DNA from: Rhodocyclales bacterium
GTDB lineage: Bacteria > Pseudomonadota > Gammaproteobacteria > Burkholderiales > Rhodocyclaceae
Assembly (NCBI GenBank): GCA_016183655.1
Contig: JACPEH010000021.1
Span: 124,001 to 188,000, forward strand
Direction of reading: 5' to 3'
Length of the DNA: 64,000 nucleotides
Positions 51,780 to 60,236 of this stretch are shown here, piece by piece. The first letter of the stretch is position 1. The number at the start of each line of letters is the position of its first letter. A program made the position numbers and the translations under genes. Under the pieces are notes generated by a model. The model searched no databases and was not told the origin of the DNA. It saw only the letters and a list, made by a program, of their open reading frames with translations.

Positions 51780-52283
51780 ATGGCACTCCTTCCCATTCTC
51801 CGCTTCCCCGACCCGCGTCTGCGCAAAGTCGCCGCGCCGGTCACGAAAGTTGACGACGGCATTCGCCGGCTGGCCGCCGACATGGCCGAAACCATGTACG
51901 AAGCGCCCGGCATCGGCCTCGCCGCGACCCAGGTCGATGTACACAAGCAGCTGATCGTCATCGACGTCTCGGAAACCAAGGACCAGCTGCTGGTGCTGAT
52001 CAATCCGCAGCTGCTCTCGCTCGAAGGCGAACAGGTCGGCGAGGAAGGCTGCCTGTCCGTTCCCGGCATCTACGACAAGGTCGAGCGCGCCGAGAAGGTC
52101 AGCGTCCGCTACCTCGACCAGCAGGGCGAGCAGCAGACCCTGGACGCCGACGGCCTGCTCGCCGTGTGCATCCAGCACGAAATGGATCACCTGCAGGGCA
52201 AGGTCTTCGTCGACCACCTGTCGCAGCTGAAGCAAACCCGCATCAAATCCAAGCTTGCCAAGCAGGCGCGAATCACCGCTTGA
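51780..52283 (+). CDS. def: Peptide deformylase
   Basis: The 167-residue metalloprotease removes the N-formyl group from nascent proteins. All three motifs are present: [17 protein letters not shown] (Cys91) and QHEMDHLQG (His133, His137, catalytic Glu134). The gap to the divergent LysM gene is 161 bp and must hold its promoter, although no clear -35/-10 pair stands out. It is followed 10 bp later by fmt. Confidence 0.97.
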   Translation: MALLPILRFPDPRLRKVAAPVTKVDDGIRRLAADMAETMYEAPGIGLAATQVDVHKQLIVIDVSETKDQLLVLINPQLLSLEGEQVGEEGCLSVPGIYDKVERAEKVSVRYLDQQGEQQTLDADGLLAVCIQHEMDHLQGKVFVDHLSQLKQTRIKSKLAKQARITA

Positions 52284-52293
52284 GGGGCGCTGC

Positions 52294-53217
52294 ATGAAGC
52301 TGATTTTCGCCGGTACGCCGGAATTCGCGGCGGCGGCATTGGCGGCGCTCGTCGACGCCGGCCACGAGGTGGCGCTGGTCCTCACCCAGCCCGACCGGCC
52401 GGCCGGACGCGGCATGGCGCTGCAGGCCTCTCCGGTCAAGCAGCTGGCGCTGGCGCGCGGCCTGCCGGTATTCCAGCCGACGACGCTGAAGGATCCCGCC
52501 GCGCAGGAAACGCTGGCGGCCGTCGCTGCCGAGGCGATGGTGGTCGCCGCCTACGGGCTGATCCTGCCGCAGGCGGTGCTCGACCTGCCGCGCTTCGGTT
52601 GCCTTAACATCCATGCCTCGCTGTTGCCGCGCTGGCGCGGTGCGGCGCCGATCCAGCGGGCGCTGCTGGCCGGCGACGCCGAGACCGGGGTCTGCATCAT
52701 GCAGATGGAGGCCGGGCTCGATACCGGCCCGGTGCTGCTCGCCGAGGCGACGCCGATTGCCGCCGCCGACACCGCGGCGACATTGCACGACCGCCTCGCC
52801 GCCATCGGTGCCCGCCTGATCGTCGACGCGCTCGCCCGCCTGCCGTTGCCGGCCAAGCCGCAGCCGGCGGCGGGCGTCACCTACGCGGCGAAGATCGACA
52901 AGGCGGAAAGCGCGATCGACTGGACCCAGCCGGCGGCCGTGATCGACCGCCACATCCGTGCCTTCAACCCGTTTCCCGGCGCCCATTCGACCCTGGCCGG
53001 CGTGCCGGTGAAGGTCTGGCGCGCCGTACCGACAGCCGGCGCCGGCGCCCCCGGCGAAGTGCTGGCGGCCAATCGCGAGGGGATCGTCGTCGCCTGCGGC
53101 GATGGCGCGCTGTGCATCGTCGAACTGCAGAAGGCCGGCGGCAAGCGCCTGCCGGCAGCGCAGTTCCTCGCCGGCCATGCCCTGGCCGCCGGCGGGCGCT
53201 TCGGCGCCGCCGCTTGA
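52294..53217 (+). CDS. fmt: Methionyl-tRNA formyltransferase
   Basis: The 307-residue enzyme formylates initiator Met-tRNA using 10-formyl-THF. It begins [19 protein letters not shown] and has the active-site stretch [24 protein letters not shown] and the C-terminal OB-like tRNA-binding domain (about 205-307). It forms an operon with def (10 bp gap). Confidence 0.97.
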   Translation: MKLIFAGTPEFAAAALAALVDAGHEVALVLTQPDRPAGRGMALQASPVKQLALARGLPVFQPTTLKDPAAQETLAAVAAEAMVVAAYGLILPQAVLDLPRFGCLNIHASLLPRWRGAAPIQRALLAGDAETGVCIMQMEAGLDTGPVLLAEATPIAAADTAATLHDRLAAIGARLIVDALARLPLPAKPQPAAGVTYAAKIDKAESAIDWTQPAAVIDRHIRAFNPFPGAHSTLAGVPVKVWRAVPTAGAGAPGEVLAANREGIVVACGDGALCIVELQKAGGKRLPAAQFLAGHALAAGGRFGAAA

Positions 53218-53260
53218 AGCGGCGGCCGGCAGCCCCCATCTAGCTAACCGGAAGGAATCC

Positions 53261-53287
53261 GGGCGAGGCCGTCGAGTCCGGCCTCGC
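53261..53287 (+). terminator. GC-rich hairpin between fmt and htpX
   Basis: GGCGAGGCCG-TCGAGTC-CGGCCTCGCC, a perfect 10-bp stem with a 7-base loop, lies 44 bp after the fmt stop. It lacks a T run, so it may be a weak terminator or a structured leader of htpX. Confidence 0.45.
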
Positions 53288-53347
53288 CGCCGGAGCTGCG
53301 CAGCGAGAGTTCCGGCTTCCTGGAAGCAACATATCAAGGAGTACGAC

Positions 53348-54193
53348 ATGTTCGGCAACTGGCTGAAGACTGCCGTCCTGATGGCCGGCATCCTCGCCCT
53401 CTTCGGCGTCGTCGGCGCGGCCGTCGGCGGCGCGCAGGGAATGACCATCGCCTTCCTGATCGGCGTCGGCATGAATTTCTTCGCCTACTGGTTCTCGGAC
53501 AGGATGGTGTTGAAGATGTACAACGCGCGCGAGGTCGACGCGGTCTCGGCGCCGCAGTTCTACGCCATGGTCCGCGAGCTGGCCGGGCGCGCCGGATTGC
53601 CGATGCCGCGCGTCTACCTCATCGACGAGGCGCAGCCGAATGCCTTCGCCACCGGTCGCAACCCCGAGAACGCTGCTGTCGCTGCCACCACTGGCATCCT
53701 GCAGCTGCTCTCGGCGCGCGAGATCCGCGGTGTCATGGCGCACGAGCTGGCACATGTGCGGCACCGCGACATCCTGATCTCGACGGTCTCGGCGACGATG
53801 GCCGGCGCCATCTCGATGCTCGCCAACTTCGCGATGCTCTTCGGCGGCCGCGACGAGAACGGGCGGCCGGCGAACCCGCTCGCCGGCATCCTCGTCATGT
53901 TCCTGGCCCCGCTCGCCGCCTCGCTGATCCAGATGGCGATCTCACGTGCCCGCGAATACGAGGCCGACCGCGGCGGTGCCGAGATCAGCGGTGATCCGCT
54001 GGCTCTGGCCGACGCGCTGGCCAAGATCGACGCCTACGCCCGCAGTATTCCGATGGCTGCAGCCGAGGCACACCCGGAGACGGCGCAGATGATGATCATG
54101 AACCCGCTGGCCGGCGGCGGCATTGCCGGTCTCTTCTCGACCCATCCGCCGACCGCCGAGCGGATTGCCCGGTTGCGCGCGTTTGGACGCTGA
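53348..54193 (+). CDS. htpX: Membrane zinc protease HtpX
   Basis: The 281-residue M48 protease acts in inner-membrane protein quality control. Two N-terminal membrane segments (about 5-25 and 30-50) are followed by the zinc motif [10 protein letters not shown], two more hydrophobic stretches, and the third ligand Glu in [23 protein letters not shown]. The start [15 protein letters not shown] is typical. A hairpin upstream and a terminator downstream suggest a separate transcript. Confidence 0.95.
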   Translation: MFGNWLKTAVLMAGILALFGVVGAAVGGAQGMTIAFLIGVGMNFFAYWFSDRMVLKMYNAREVDAVSAPQFYAMVRELAGRAGLPMPRVYLIDEAQPNAFATGRNPENAAVAATTGILQLLSAREIRGVMAHELAHVRHRDILISTVSATMAGAISMLANFAMLFGGRDENGRPANPLAGILVMFLAPLAASLIQMAISRAREYEADRGGAEISGDPLALADALAKIDAYARSIPMAAAEAHPETAQMMIMNPLAGGGIAGLFSTHPPTAERIARLRAFGR

Positions 54194-54213
54194 CGGCGCG
54201 GTGCCGCAAACGA

Positions 54214-54236
54214 AAAGGCTGCCTGTGGCAGCCTTT
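54214..54236 (+). terminator. Terminator after htpX
   Basis: AAAGGCTGCC-TGT-GGCAGCCTTT, a perfect 10-bp stem followed by CTTATTT, 20 bp after the htpX stop. Confidence 0.85.
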
Positions 54237-54269
54237 CTTATTTGTAGGGGCGGGACGGCTCCCGGTTTC

Positions 54270-54300
54270 CGTGAAACTCCCCGACCTGAAGGCCCGGGGT
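54270..54300 (-). repeat. REP-like palindromic repeat, copy 2
   Basis: On the minus strand it matches the copy at 46169-46199 at 27 of 31 positions, including the hairpin and GGGGAG motif. Similarity continues into the flank as GAAAC, but this copy lacks the eight bases that complete parS in copy 1. A perfect parS lies 38 bp away. Confidence 0.55.
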
Positions 54301-54328
54301 TTCCCCACGATACAGAGCGGGCGCGTGG

Positions 54329-55285
54329 TTAGCGCCCTGTTTCACGTGAAACATCGTCGCCGCCGAGCAGCGTCTCCAGCAGCCGCGCCAGCCGTTGCCC
54401 GGCGAGCCCGATCCGGGCCTTCGTCGTGCGCAGTGCGCGTTCGTGGTAGTGCTCGTCGATGACCGGCGCTTCGCCGTCGAGGTCGGCATAGGCCACGCTC
54501 CGTGCCAGCTCCCGGCTTTCGGCGATCCAGCCGGCGGCGTCGGTCGCCACCTCCCCCGCCCGTCCGCCGGCGGGGGCGGCACGGCGCAAAGCCGTCGCCG
54601 CCGCTTCCAGCCGTTCGCCGCGTAGCCAGGGCGGACCGGGCAGGTCGTCCCAGTAGGCGTGCAACGTCATCTCGCGCAGCCGCGGGTGATGCGGCGTCTC
54701 CACCCACAGGCCGTTGCCGCCGTCGTCGCTGTCGCCGGCGTCGTTATGACGGCTGGCGACGTGCAGCGGCTGGTGCGCGTCGGCGACCAGGTGGATCAGC
54801 CAGGGCAGCGCGTAGCTGCGTTCCGGCATCGGCGCCCGGCGTTGCCCCACTGTCCGCATCAGGCGCGGCAGGCGGCTGTCGAGCTCGCCGTTGCCGGTGC
54901 GCCGGCCGTCGTCGAGACGGTGGTCGGCATGGTGCCAGCGGCGATGCCGGGCCATGTCGGGGAAACCTGCCAGCCCGGCAGTTGCCGCCTCGTCGTCATC
55001 GTGGAAGCGCTTGTCGCGCTTGATGTCGTCCGCCCAGGTCGCAGCGGCGAGGAAAGCGGCATAGTCGGCGTCGCCTTCCCTGGCGCGGGCGATCCATCGC
55101 GCGTGGTCGGGGTGGGCGGCGAGTAGGCGGCCGACCGCCGCCCGCGTCGAGGCGCCCATTTCGCGCCAGGCAATCGCCGCCGTCAGGCGGTGGCCGGCAG
55201 CGTTCCACGCACTCGCCGGCGCACTCGCGGCGAGCAGCAGGAGACAGAGAAGGCCGGCGCGCAGCCGGCGGCGGCAGATGGGCAT
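54329..55285 (-). CDS. Secreted S1/P1 nuclease family protein
   Basis: The 318-residue protein has a signal peptide at 1-26 (RLRAGLLCLLLLAASAPASA-W). The predicted mature protein begins W-N-A-A-G-H, the N-terminal Trp that coordinates zinc in S1/P1 nucleases. Further ligands are WADDIK, WHHADH and the Leu-rich HLVADAHQPLHV helix. Members degrade single-stranded nucleic acids or act as 3'-nucleotidases in the periplasm or outside the cell. The last ten codons contain the parS palindrome. It lies 9 bp after the CDF gene in the same direction. Confidence 0.9.
   Translation of the reverse strand: MPICRRRLRAGLLCLLLLAASAPASAWNAAGHRLTAAIAWREMGASTRAAVGRLLAAHPDHARWIARAREGDADYAAFLAAATWADDIKRDKRFHDDDEAATAGLAGFPDMARHRRWHHADHRLDDGRRTGNGELDSRLPRLMRTVGQRRAPMPERSYALPWLIHLVADAHQPLHVASRHNDAGDSDDGGNGLWVETPHHPRLREMTLHAYWDDLPGPPWLRGERLEAAATALRRAAPAGGRAGEVATDAAGWIAESRELARSVAYADLDGEAPVIDEHYHERALRTTKARIGLAGQRLARLLETLLGGDDVSRETGR
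54338..54353. other. parS centromere site (perfect)
   Basis: TGTTTCACGTGAAACA, identical to the 16-bp bacterial parS consensus. It lies inside the 3' end of the S1/P1 nuclease gene, where it encodes the V-S-R-E-T segment of the C-terminal tail. Confidence 0.95.
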
Positions 55286-55293
55286 CGGTGGCG

Positions 55294-56208
55294 TCAGGGG
55301 CGCTGCGCGCCGCGGTCGAGTTCGATGTCGTGCGTCGAGACCGGGTCTTCCAGCGGTTCCAGGTGGGTCAACACCGACGCGTACGGCACTGCGTTGCGGA
55401 TCTTCGCCTCGACCTCTTCGAGCAGGTCGTGCCCCTGCTGCACGCTCCAGGCGCCCGGCACCAGCACATGCACGGTGATGAAGCTGCGGGCGCCGGCCTG
55501 GCGGGTGCGCAATGCGTGGTAGTCGATGCCCTGCCCGCGGTAGGTTTCCAGTACGGCGACGACGGCGGCGTGCTGCTCCGGCGGCAGCGCGACGTCCATC
55601 AGCCCGGAGGCGGAGCGGTGTACCAGCCGCCAGCCGGTCCACACGATGTTCGCCGCAACCAGTAGCGCCAGCAGCGGGTCCAGCCACAGCCAGCCGGTCA
55701 GCGCGACGGCGCCGACGCCGACGATGACGCCGGCCGAGGTCCACACGTCGGTCATCAGGTGGTGGGCATCGGCCTCCAGCGTGATCGAGCGGTGCTCGCG
55801 GCCGGCGGCGAGCAGCACACGGGCGGTGCCGAGGTTGATCAGCGAGGCGAGCAGCGAGACGACCAGGCCGACGCCGACCTGGTCGAGCGGCTGCGGATGC
55901 AGCAGGCGCCCGATCGCGGCGACGGCGATGCCGACTGCCGCGGCGAGAATCAGGAAGCCCTCGAAGCCGCTGGCGAAATATTCCGCCTTGCCGTGGCCGA
56001 AGGCGTGCTCGTCGTCCGGCGGCTGCGCGGCGATCGTCAGCATGGCCAGCGCCATCAGCGCACCGGCGAGGTTGACGCCCGATTCGAGCGCGTCCGAGAG
56101 CAGGCCGACCGAACCGGTCAGCCACCAAGCGGCGGTCTTCAGCGCGATGGTGGCGAGCGCCGCGGCGATCGACAGCCAGGCGAAGCGTTTCAGCGAAGGC
56201 GGAACCAT
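55294..56208 (-). CDS. Cation diffusion facilitator (metal exporter)
   Basis: The 304-residue CDF protein has six membrane helices and a C-terminal cytoplasmic domain. Metal-site residues are visible in [12 protein letters not shown], in [16 protein letters not shown] and in [18 protein letters not shown]. It probably exports Zn2+, Fe2+ or another divalent cation in exchange for protons. The frame remains open to 56256; 56208 ([11 protein letters not shown]) avoids overlapping the divergent rsmB gene and gives the usual CDF length. Confidence 0.9.
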   Translation of the reverse strand: MVPPSLKRFAWLSIAAALATIALKTAAWWLTGSVGLLSDALESGVNLAGALMALAMLTIAAQPPDDEHAFGHGKAEYFASGFEGFLILAAAVGIAVAAIGRLLHPQPLDQVGVGLVVSLLASLINLGTARVLLAAGREHRSITLEADAHHLMTDVWTSAGVIVGVGAVALTGWLWLDPLLALLVAANIVWTGWRLVHRSASGLMDVALPPEQHAAVVAVLETYRGQGIDYHALRTRQAGARSFITVHVLVPGAWSVQQGHDLLEEVEAKIRNAVPYASVLTHLEPLEDPVSTHDIELDRGAQRP

Positions 56209-56214
56209 CCTGAC

Positions 56215-56259
56215 ATTATGCCGGAACACTGTTGTAGCCATGCTACACTTCAGCATAAT
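56215..56259. promoter_or_regulatory. Palindromic divergent promoter region between CDF gene and rsmB
   Basis: Two nested inverted repeats lie here: ATTATGC (56215-56221) with GCATAAT (56253-56259), and TGTAGC-CAT-GCTACA (56233-56247). The outer arms each contain a -10-like CATAAT facing one of the two genes. For rsmB a TTGTAG lies 17 bp upstream of CATAAT. A regulator binding the inner palindrome could control both genes. If this promoter is real, rsmB may start at TTG 56279 instead of ATG 56240. Confidence 0.4.
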
Positions 56260-57559
56260 TTCCTTGAGCTACAGTCGCTTGCGTACCACGTCCAGCCCCT
56301 CGCCCCTGCCCGTCGACTCGCTTGGCTATTCGCTGCTGCTGGCCGCCCGCGCCGTCACCGCCGTGATCGGCGGCTGCAACCTGCCCGAGGCGCTGGCGGC
56401 GCATGCCCGCGAGCCGGCGGCAACCCGGGCCGCGGCGCAGGATCTGGCCTACGGCGCGCTGCGCCGCTTCGGCCGCGGCGATGCGCTGCTCGCCGCACTG
56501 ATTTCCCGGCCGCTGGCCCAGCCCGAGCCGCGGGCGCTGCTGCTGTGCGCGCTGTACCGCCTGGAAACCCGACCGGAAGCCAGCCACACCGTCGTCGATC
56601 AGGCCGTCGAGGCGGCCGGCCGGCTGGCCAACGGCGCCTTCCGCGGGCTGGTCAACGGCGTGCTGCGCAACTACCTGCGCCGCCGCGACGAACTCCTCGC
56701 CGGCCTGACCGGCGACGAGGCGCGCTACTGGCATCCGGCCTGGTGGCTCGGCCGCCTGCGTGACGCCTATCCGGCCGACTGGCAAGCGATTGTCGATGCC
56801 GGCAATACGCAGCCGCCGATGGCCTTGCGCGTCAATCGCCGCCGTTGCGAGCGTGACGACTATCTGGCCCGGCTCGCCGGCGTCGGTATCGCGGCGCGCG
56901 CCAGCGGCAGCGTGGGCATCCTGCTTGACCGGCCGCAGCCGGTCGACGCCCTGCCCGGCTTCTTCGACGGGCTGGCCTCGGTGCAGGATCTCGGTGCGCA
57001 GCGGGCGGCCGAACTGCTCGACGTCGCCGCCGGCCAGCGCGTGCTCGATGCCTGCGCCGCTCCCGGCGGCAAGGCGGCGCACGTTCTCGAACTGGCCGAT
57101 GTCGCGCTGACGGCGCTGGAGCTCGATGCCCGCCGCGCCGAACGCATCGGCGAGAACCTCGACCGGCTCGGCCTGGCCGCCGAGGTGCGCGTCGCCGACT
57201 GCCGGCGCGTGTCGAAGTGGTGGGACGGCAAGCCCTTCGAGCGCATCCTCGCCGATGTGCCCTGCTCCGCCTCCGGCGTCGTGCGCCGCCATCCGGACGC
57301 CAAATGGCTGCGCCGCGAGGAGGACATCGCCGGCTTCGCCAGGACACAGCGGCAGATCCTCGGTGCGCTGTGGCCGACGCTGGCGCCGGGGGGGAAACTG
57401 CTCTACGTCACCTGTTCGGTGTTTCCGGAAGAGAACCGCGAGCAGGTGGCCGGCTTTGTCGCAGCGCAGGCCCAGGCGGAACTGGTCGCCGAAGAACAAC
57501 TGCTGCCGCAGGGGGATCATGACGGCTTCTATTACGCGCTGCTGCAGAAGGCTCGCTGA
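56240..57559 (+). CDS. rsmB: 16S rRNA (cytosine-967-C5)-methyltransferase RsmB
   Basis: The 439-residue enzyme has an N-terminal NusB-like domain ([38 protein letters not shown]) and a SAM-dependent domain with [18 protein letters not shown]. The catalytic cysteines lie in [15 protein letters not shown] and [13 protein letters not shown]. It modifies C967 of 16S rRNA. ATG 56240 is the only ATG before the conserved part; TTG codons at 56264 and 56279 are alternatives. The DUF4390 gene starts within its last 41 bases. Confidence 0.93.
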   Translation: MLHFSIISLSYSRLRTTSSPSPLPVDSLGYSLLLAARAVTAVIGGCNLPEALAAHAREPAATRAAAQDLAYGALRRFGRGDALLAALISRPLAQPEPRALLLCALYRLETRPEASHTVVDQAVEAAGRLANGAFRGLVNGVLRNYLRRRDELLAGLTGDEARYWHPAWWLGRLRDAYPADWQAIVDAGNTQPPMALRVNRRRCERDDYLARLAGVGIAARASGSVGILLDRPQPVDALPGFFDGLASVQDLGAQRAAELLDVAAGQRVLDACAAPGGKAAHVLELADVALTALELDARRAERIGENLDRLGLAAEVRVADCRRVSKWWDGKPFERILADVPCSASGVVRRHPDAKWLRREEDIAGFARTQRQILGALWPTLAPGGKLLYVTCSVFPEENREQVAGFVAAQAQAELVAEEQLLPQGDHDGFYYALLQKAR

Positions 57560-58121
57560 GGCGCTGTTCGTCCTCTGCCTGGCTGCGGCGACGGCGTTCG
57601 CCGCCGACATCGACCTGCGCGACATCCGGCTGCAGCCGGCCGAGGAAGGCGGGCTCGCACTGTCCGCCGATTTCGGCCTCGAGCTCAGCCCGCGCCTCGA
57701 AGAAGCCGTCGGCAAGGGGCTGGCGCTCTATTTCGTCGCCGAGTTCGAGTTGATCCGGCCGCGCTGGTACTGGTTCGACGAGAAGGTGGCAAAGGCCAGC
57801 CAGACCTGGCGCCTCACCTATCACGCGCTGACCCGCCAGTACCGCTTGTCCACCGGCGTCCTGCACCAGAGCTTCCCCTCGCTCGACGAGGCATTGCGCG
57901 TGCTGGCACGGGTCCGCCACTGGCAGGTCGTCGAGCGCGACCGGGTGCAGGCCGGCGAGCGCTTCGACGCCATGCTGCGCATGCGCCTCGACGTCTCGCA
58001 GCTACCCAAGCCCTTCCAGGTCGAGGCCTTGTCGAACAAGGACTGGGTACTCGATTCGGACTGGAAGCGCTGGACCGTCACCGTGCCGGCGACGCCGGTG
58101 TCCGCGGGGGACGGCAAATGA
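57519..58121 (+). CDS. DUF4390 secreted protein
   Basis: The 200-residue protein has a signal peptide at about 1-29 ([18 protein letters not shown]) followed by a beta-rich domain of the DUF4390 type (LYFVAEFELIRPRWYWFDEKVAKASQTWRLTYHALTRQYRL). DUF4390 genes precede ntrY-like kinases in many betaproteobacteria, suggesting a periplasmic role in sensing, which is inferred. The ATG lies inside rsmB with GGGGG just upstream; the stop overlaps the kinase ATG (ATGA). Confidence 0.88.
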   Translation: MTASITRCCRRLAEALFVLCLAAATAFAADIDLRDIRLQPAEEGGLALSADFGLELSPRLEEAVGKGLALYFVAEFELIRPRWYWFDEKVAKASQTWRLTYHALTRQYRLSTGVLHQSFPSLDEALRVLARVRHWQVVERDRVQAGERFDAMLRMRLDVSQLPKPFQVEALSNKDWVLDSDWKRWTVTVPATPVSAGDGK

Positions 58122-60232
58122 AGGTACTGCTCGTCGTCGCCGCCGCCTTCGGCGCCATCCTGCTCTTCCTGCTGGCCACGGCGAGCGCCAACACGGCGCT
58201 GTTCGCGCGCAACTATCCGTGGCTGATCGCGCTCAACGTCATCGTCGCTCTGGCGCTGCTGTCGCTGGTCGGCTGGCAGCTCCGCCAGCTGTGGCAGGAG
58301 CACCGGCAGCAGGTGTTCGGCTCGCGCCTGAAGCTGCGCCTGATGCTTTTCTTCGGGCTGATGGCGGTGCTGCCGGGGGCGCTGATCTATGGCGTTTCGG
58401 TGCAGTTCCTGACCACGAGCATCGAGAGCTGGTTCGACGTGCGCGTCGAGAAGGCCCTTGAGTCCGGCCTCAACCTCGGCCGCAGCGCGCTCGATGCGCA
58501 GCTTGCCGAACTGATGGACAAGGCGCAGGGAGCCGCGCTCGAACTCGCCGATCTGCCCGAGTCCCAGCACCGCGCGCAGCTCAACCGCCTGCGCGAACAG
58601 GCCGGTTCGGAGACCGCGGCCTTATTTACGCTCTCCGGCCAGCTGCTCGGCAGCGCCACCAGCGGTCTCGGCGTGCTGATGCCGCCGCTGCCCTCGCCGA
58701 CGCAGTTGCAGCAGGCGCGCGTCGGACGCGGCGTCGGCGCCGTCGAGGGCGAGTCCGATCACCTCTATCTGCGCGCGCTGTTGCCGGTGGTGGTGCGCAA
58801 GCTCGGCGCCGAACCGCGGCTGCTGCAGTTGACGCATGCGGTGCCGGCCGGCGTCGCGCAGAATGCCGAGGCGGTGCAGGAGGTCTATCGCGACTACCAG
58901 GAACTGTCGCTGGGACGACGGGGGCTGACGCAGATCTACGCACTGACGCTGACGCTGACCGTGCTGCTCGCGCTGTTTGCCGCCTTCGCGCTGGCCTTCG
59001 TCATGGCGCGGCGGCTGTCGGCACCGCTGTCGATCCTCGCCGAGGGCACGCAGGCGGTCGCCGCCGGCGACTACACGCCGCGCCAGGCGATCTACAGCCG
59101 CGACGAGCTCGGCGTGCTCACGCAGTCCTTCAGCCAGATGACGCGCCAGCTCGACGACGCACGCAAGGAGGCCGAGCGTCACCGCGCCGAGGTCGAGGCC
59201 GGCCACGCCTACCTCGAATCGATCCTCGCCAACCTCTCTGCCGGCGTCCTCGTCTTCGACCGCGGCTTTCGCCTGAACAACATGAACGCCGGCGCGCTGT
59301 CGATCCTCGACGACGATTTCCACGGCCTGATCGGCGCGCCGGTGGACGTCTGGCCGCGCCAGCAGGTGCTCGGCGACGCCATCCGCGCCGGCTTCGCCGG
59401 CCGCGCCGGCGACGAATGGCATACCCAGCTCGAACTGGAGCGGCCGAACGGGATGCCGCAGGTGCTGCTGCTGCGCGGCTCGAAACTGCCGGATGCCAGC
59501 GGCGGCGGCCACGTCGTCGTCTTCGACGACGTCACCCGGCTGATCGCCGCGCAGCGCAGCGCGGCCTGGGGCGAAGTGGCGCGGCGGCTGGCGCACGAGA
59601 TCAAGAACCCGCTGACGCCGATCCAGCTCTCCGCCGAGCGCCTGCAGATGAAGCTCGCCGACAAGCTCGGCAACGGCGACGTCGAATTCCTCAACCGCGG
59701 CACGCAGACGATCATCAACCAGGTACAGGCGATGAAGCGCATGGTCGACGACTTCCGCGACTACGCGCGGATGCCGGCGCCGGAGGTGGCGCCGCTCGAC
59801 CTCAACGGCCTGGTCGGCGAGGTGCTCGGCCTCTACGAGACCTCGCACGCGCAGGTCGAGGTGGCGCTCGCCGGCGACCTGCCGCCGGTGCTCGGCGACG
59901 CCACGCAGATGCGGCAGATCATCCACAACCTGCTGCGCAACGCCGAGGATGCGCAGGAAGGCCGCGCCGAGGCGCGGATCGAGATCGCCACGCGGCGTGC
60001 CGGCCGCTTTGCCGAGCTGCGCGTCGCCGACGCCGGCCCCGGTTTCCCGGCCGACATCATGGCCCGCGTCTTCGAACCCTACGTCACCACCAAGGCCAAG
60101 GGCACCGGCCTCGGCCTGGCGATCGTGAAGAAGATCGTGGACGAGCATCACGGCAGCATCGACATCACCAACCGGCAACCGACCGGCGCGCAGGTTTCCA
60201 TCCGCCTGCCGCTGGTTGCCCAGGAGCAATGA
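58118..60232 (+). CDS. NtrY-like sensor histidine kinase
   Basis: The 704-residue membrane kinase has hydrophobic segments at about 4-24, 33-53 and 76-96 (NtrY-type N-terminus), then a sensory region and another membrane helix at about 274-294. A HAMP domain (ARRLSAPLSILAEGTQAVAAGDY), a PAS domain (about 360-470) and the kinase core with His493 in RLAHEIKNPLTPIQLSAERL follow. The ATP site includes [18 protein letters not shown]. NtrY homologues respond to nitrogen or redox status in alphaproteobacteria; the signal here is unknown. Its partner is the next gene. Confidence 0.92.
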   Translation: MKVLLVVAAAFGAILLFLLATASANTALFARNYPWLIALNVIVALALLSLVGWQLRQLWQEHRQQVFGSRLKLRLMLFFGLMAVLPGALIYGVSVQFLTTSIESWFDVRVEKALESGLNLGRSALDAQLAELMDKAQGAALELADLPESQHRAQLNRLREQAGSETAALFTLSGQLLGSATSGLGVLMPPLPSPTQLQQARVGRGVGAVEGESDHLYLRALLPVVVRKLGAEPRLLQLTHAVPAGVAQNAEAVQEVYRDYQELSLGRRGLTQIYALTLTLTVLLALFAAFALAFVMARRLSAPLSILAEGTQAVAAGDYTPRQAIYSRDELGVLTQSFSQMTRQLDDARKEAERHRAEVEAGHAYLESILANLSAGVLVFDRGFRLNNMNAGALSILDDDFHGLIGAPVDVWPRQQVLGDAIRAGFAGRAGDEWHTQLELERPNGMPQVLLLRGSKLPDASGGGHVVVFDDVTRLIAAQRSAAWGEVARRLAHEIKNPLTPIQLSAERLQMKLADKLGNGDVEFLNRGTQTIINQVQAMKRMVDDFRDYARMPAPEVAPLDLNGLVGEVLGLYETSHAQVEVALAGDLPPVLGDATQMRQIIHNLLRNAEDAQEGRAEARIEIATRRAGRFAELRVADAGPGFPADIMARVFEPYVTTKAKGTGLGLAIVKKIVDEHHGSIDITNRQPTGAQVSIRLPLVAQEQ

Positions 60233-60236
60233 GGAA

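Noticed and set aside
54265-54277. GTTTCCGTGAAAC as a third parS
   Set aside because: It lacks one base of the central CACGTG, so ParB binding is not expected; treated as flank of the repeat copy.
57200-57480. Possible frameshift between rsmB and DUF4390
   Set aside because: Both proteins are complete with their own family features; the 41-bp overlap is a normal coupled start with a GGGGG ribosome site.
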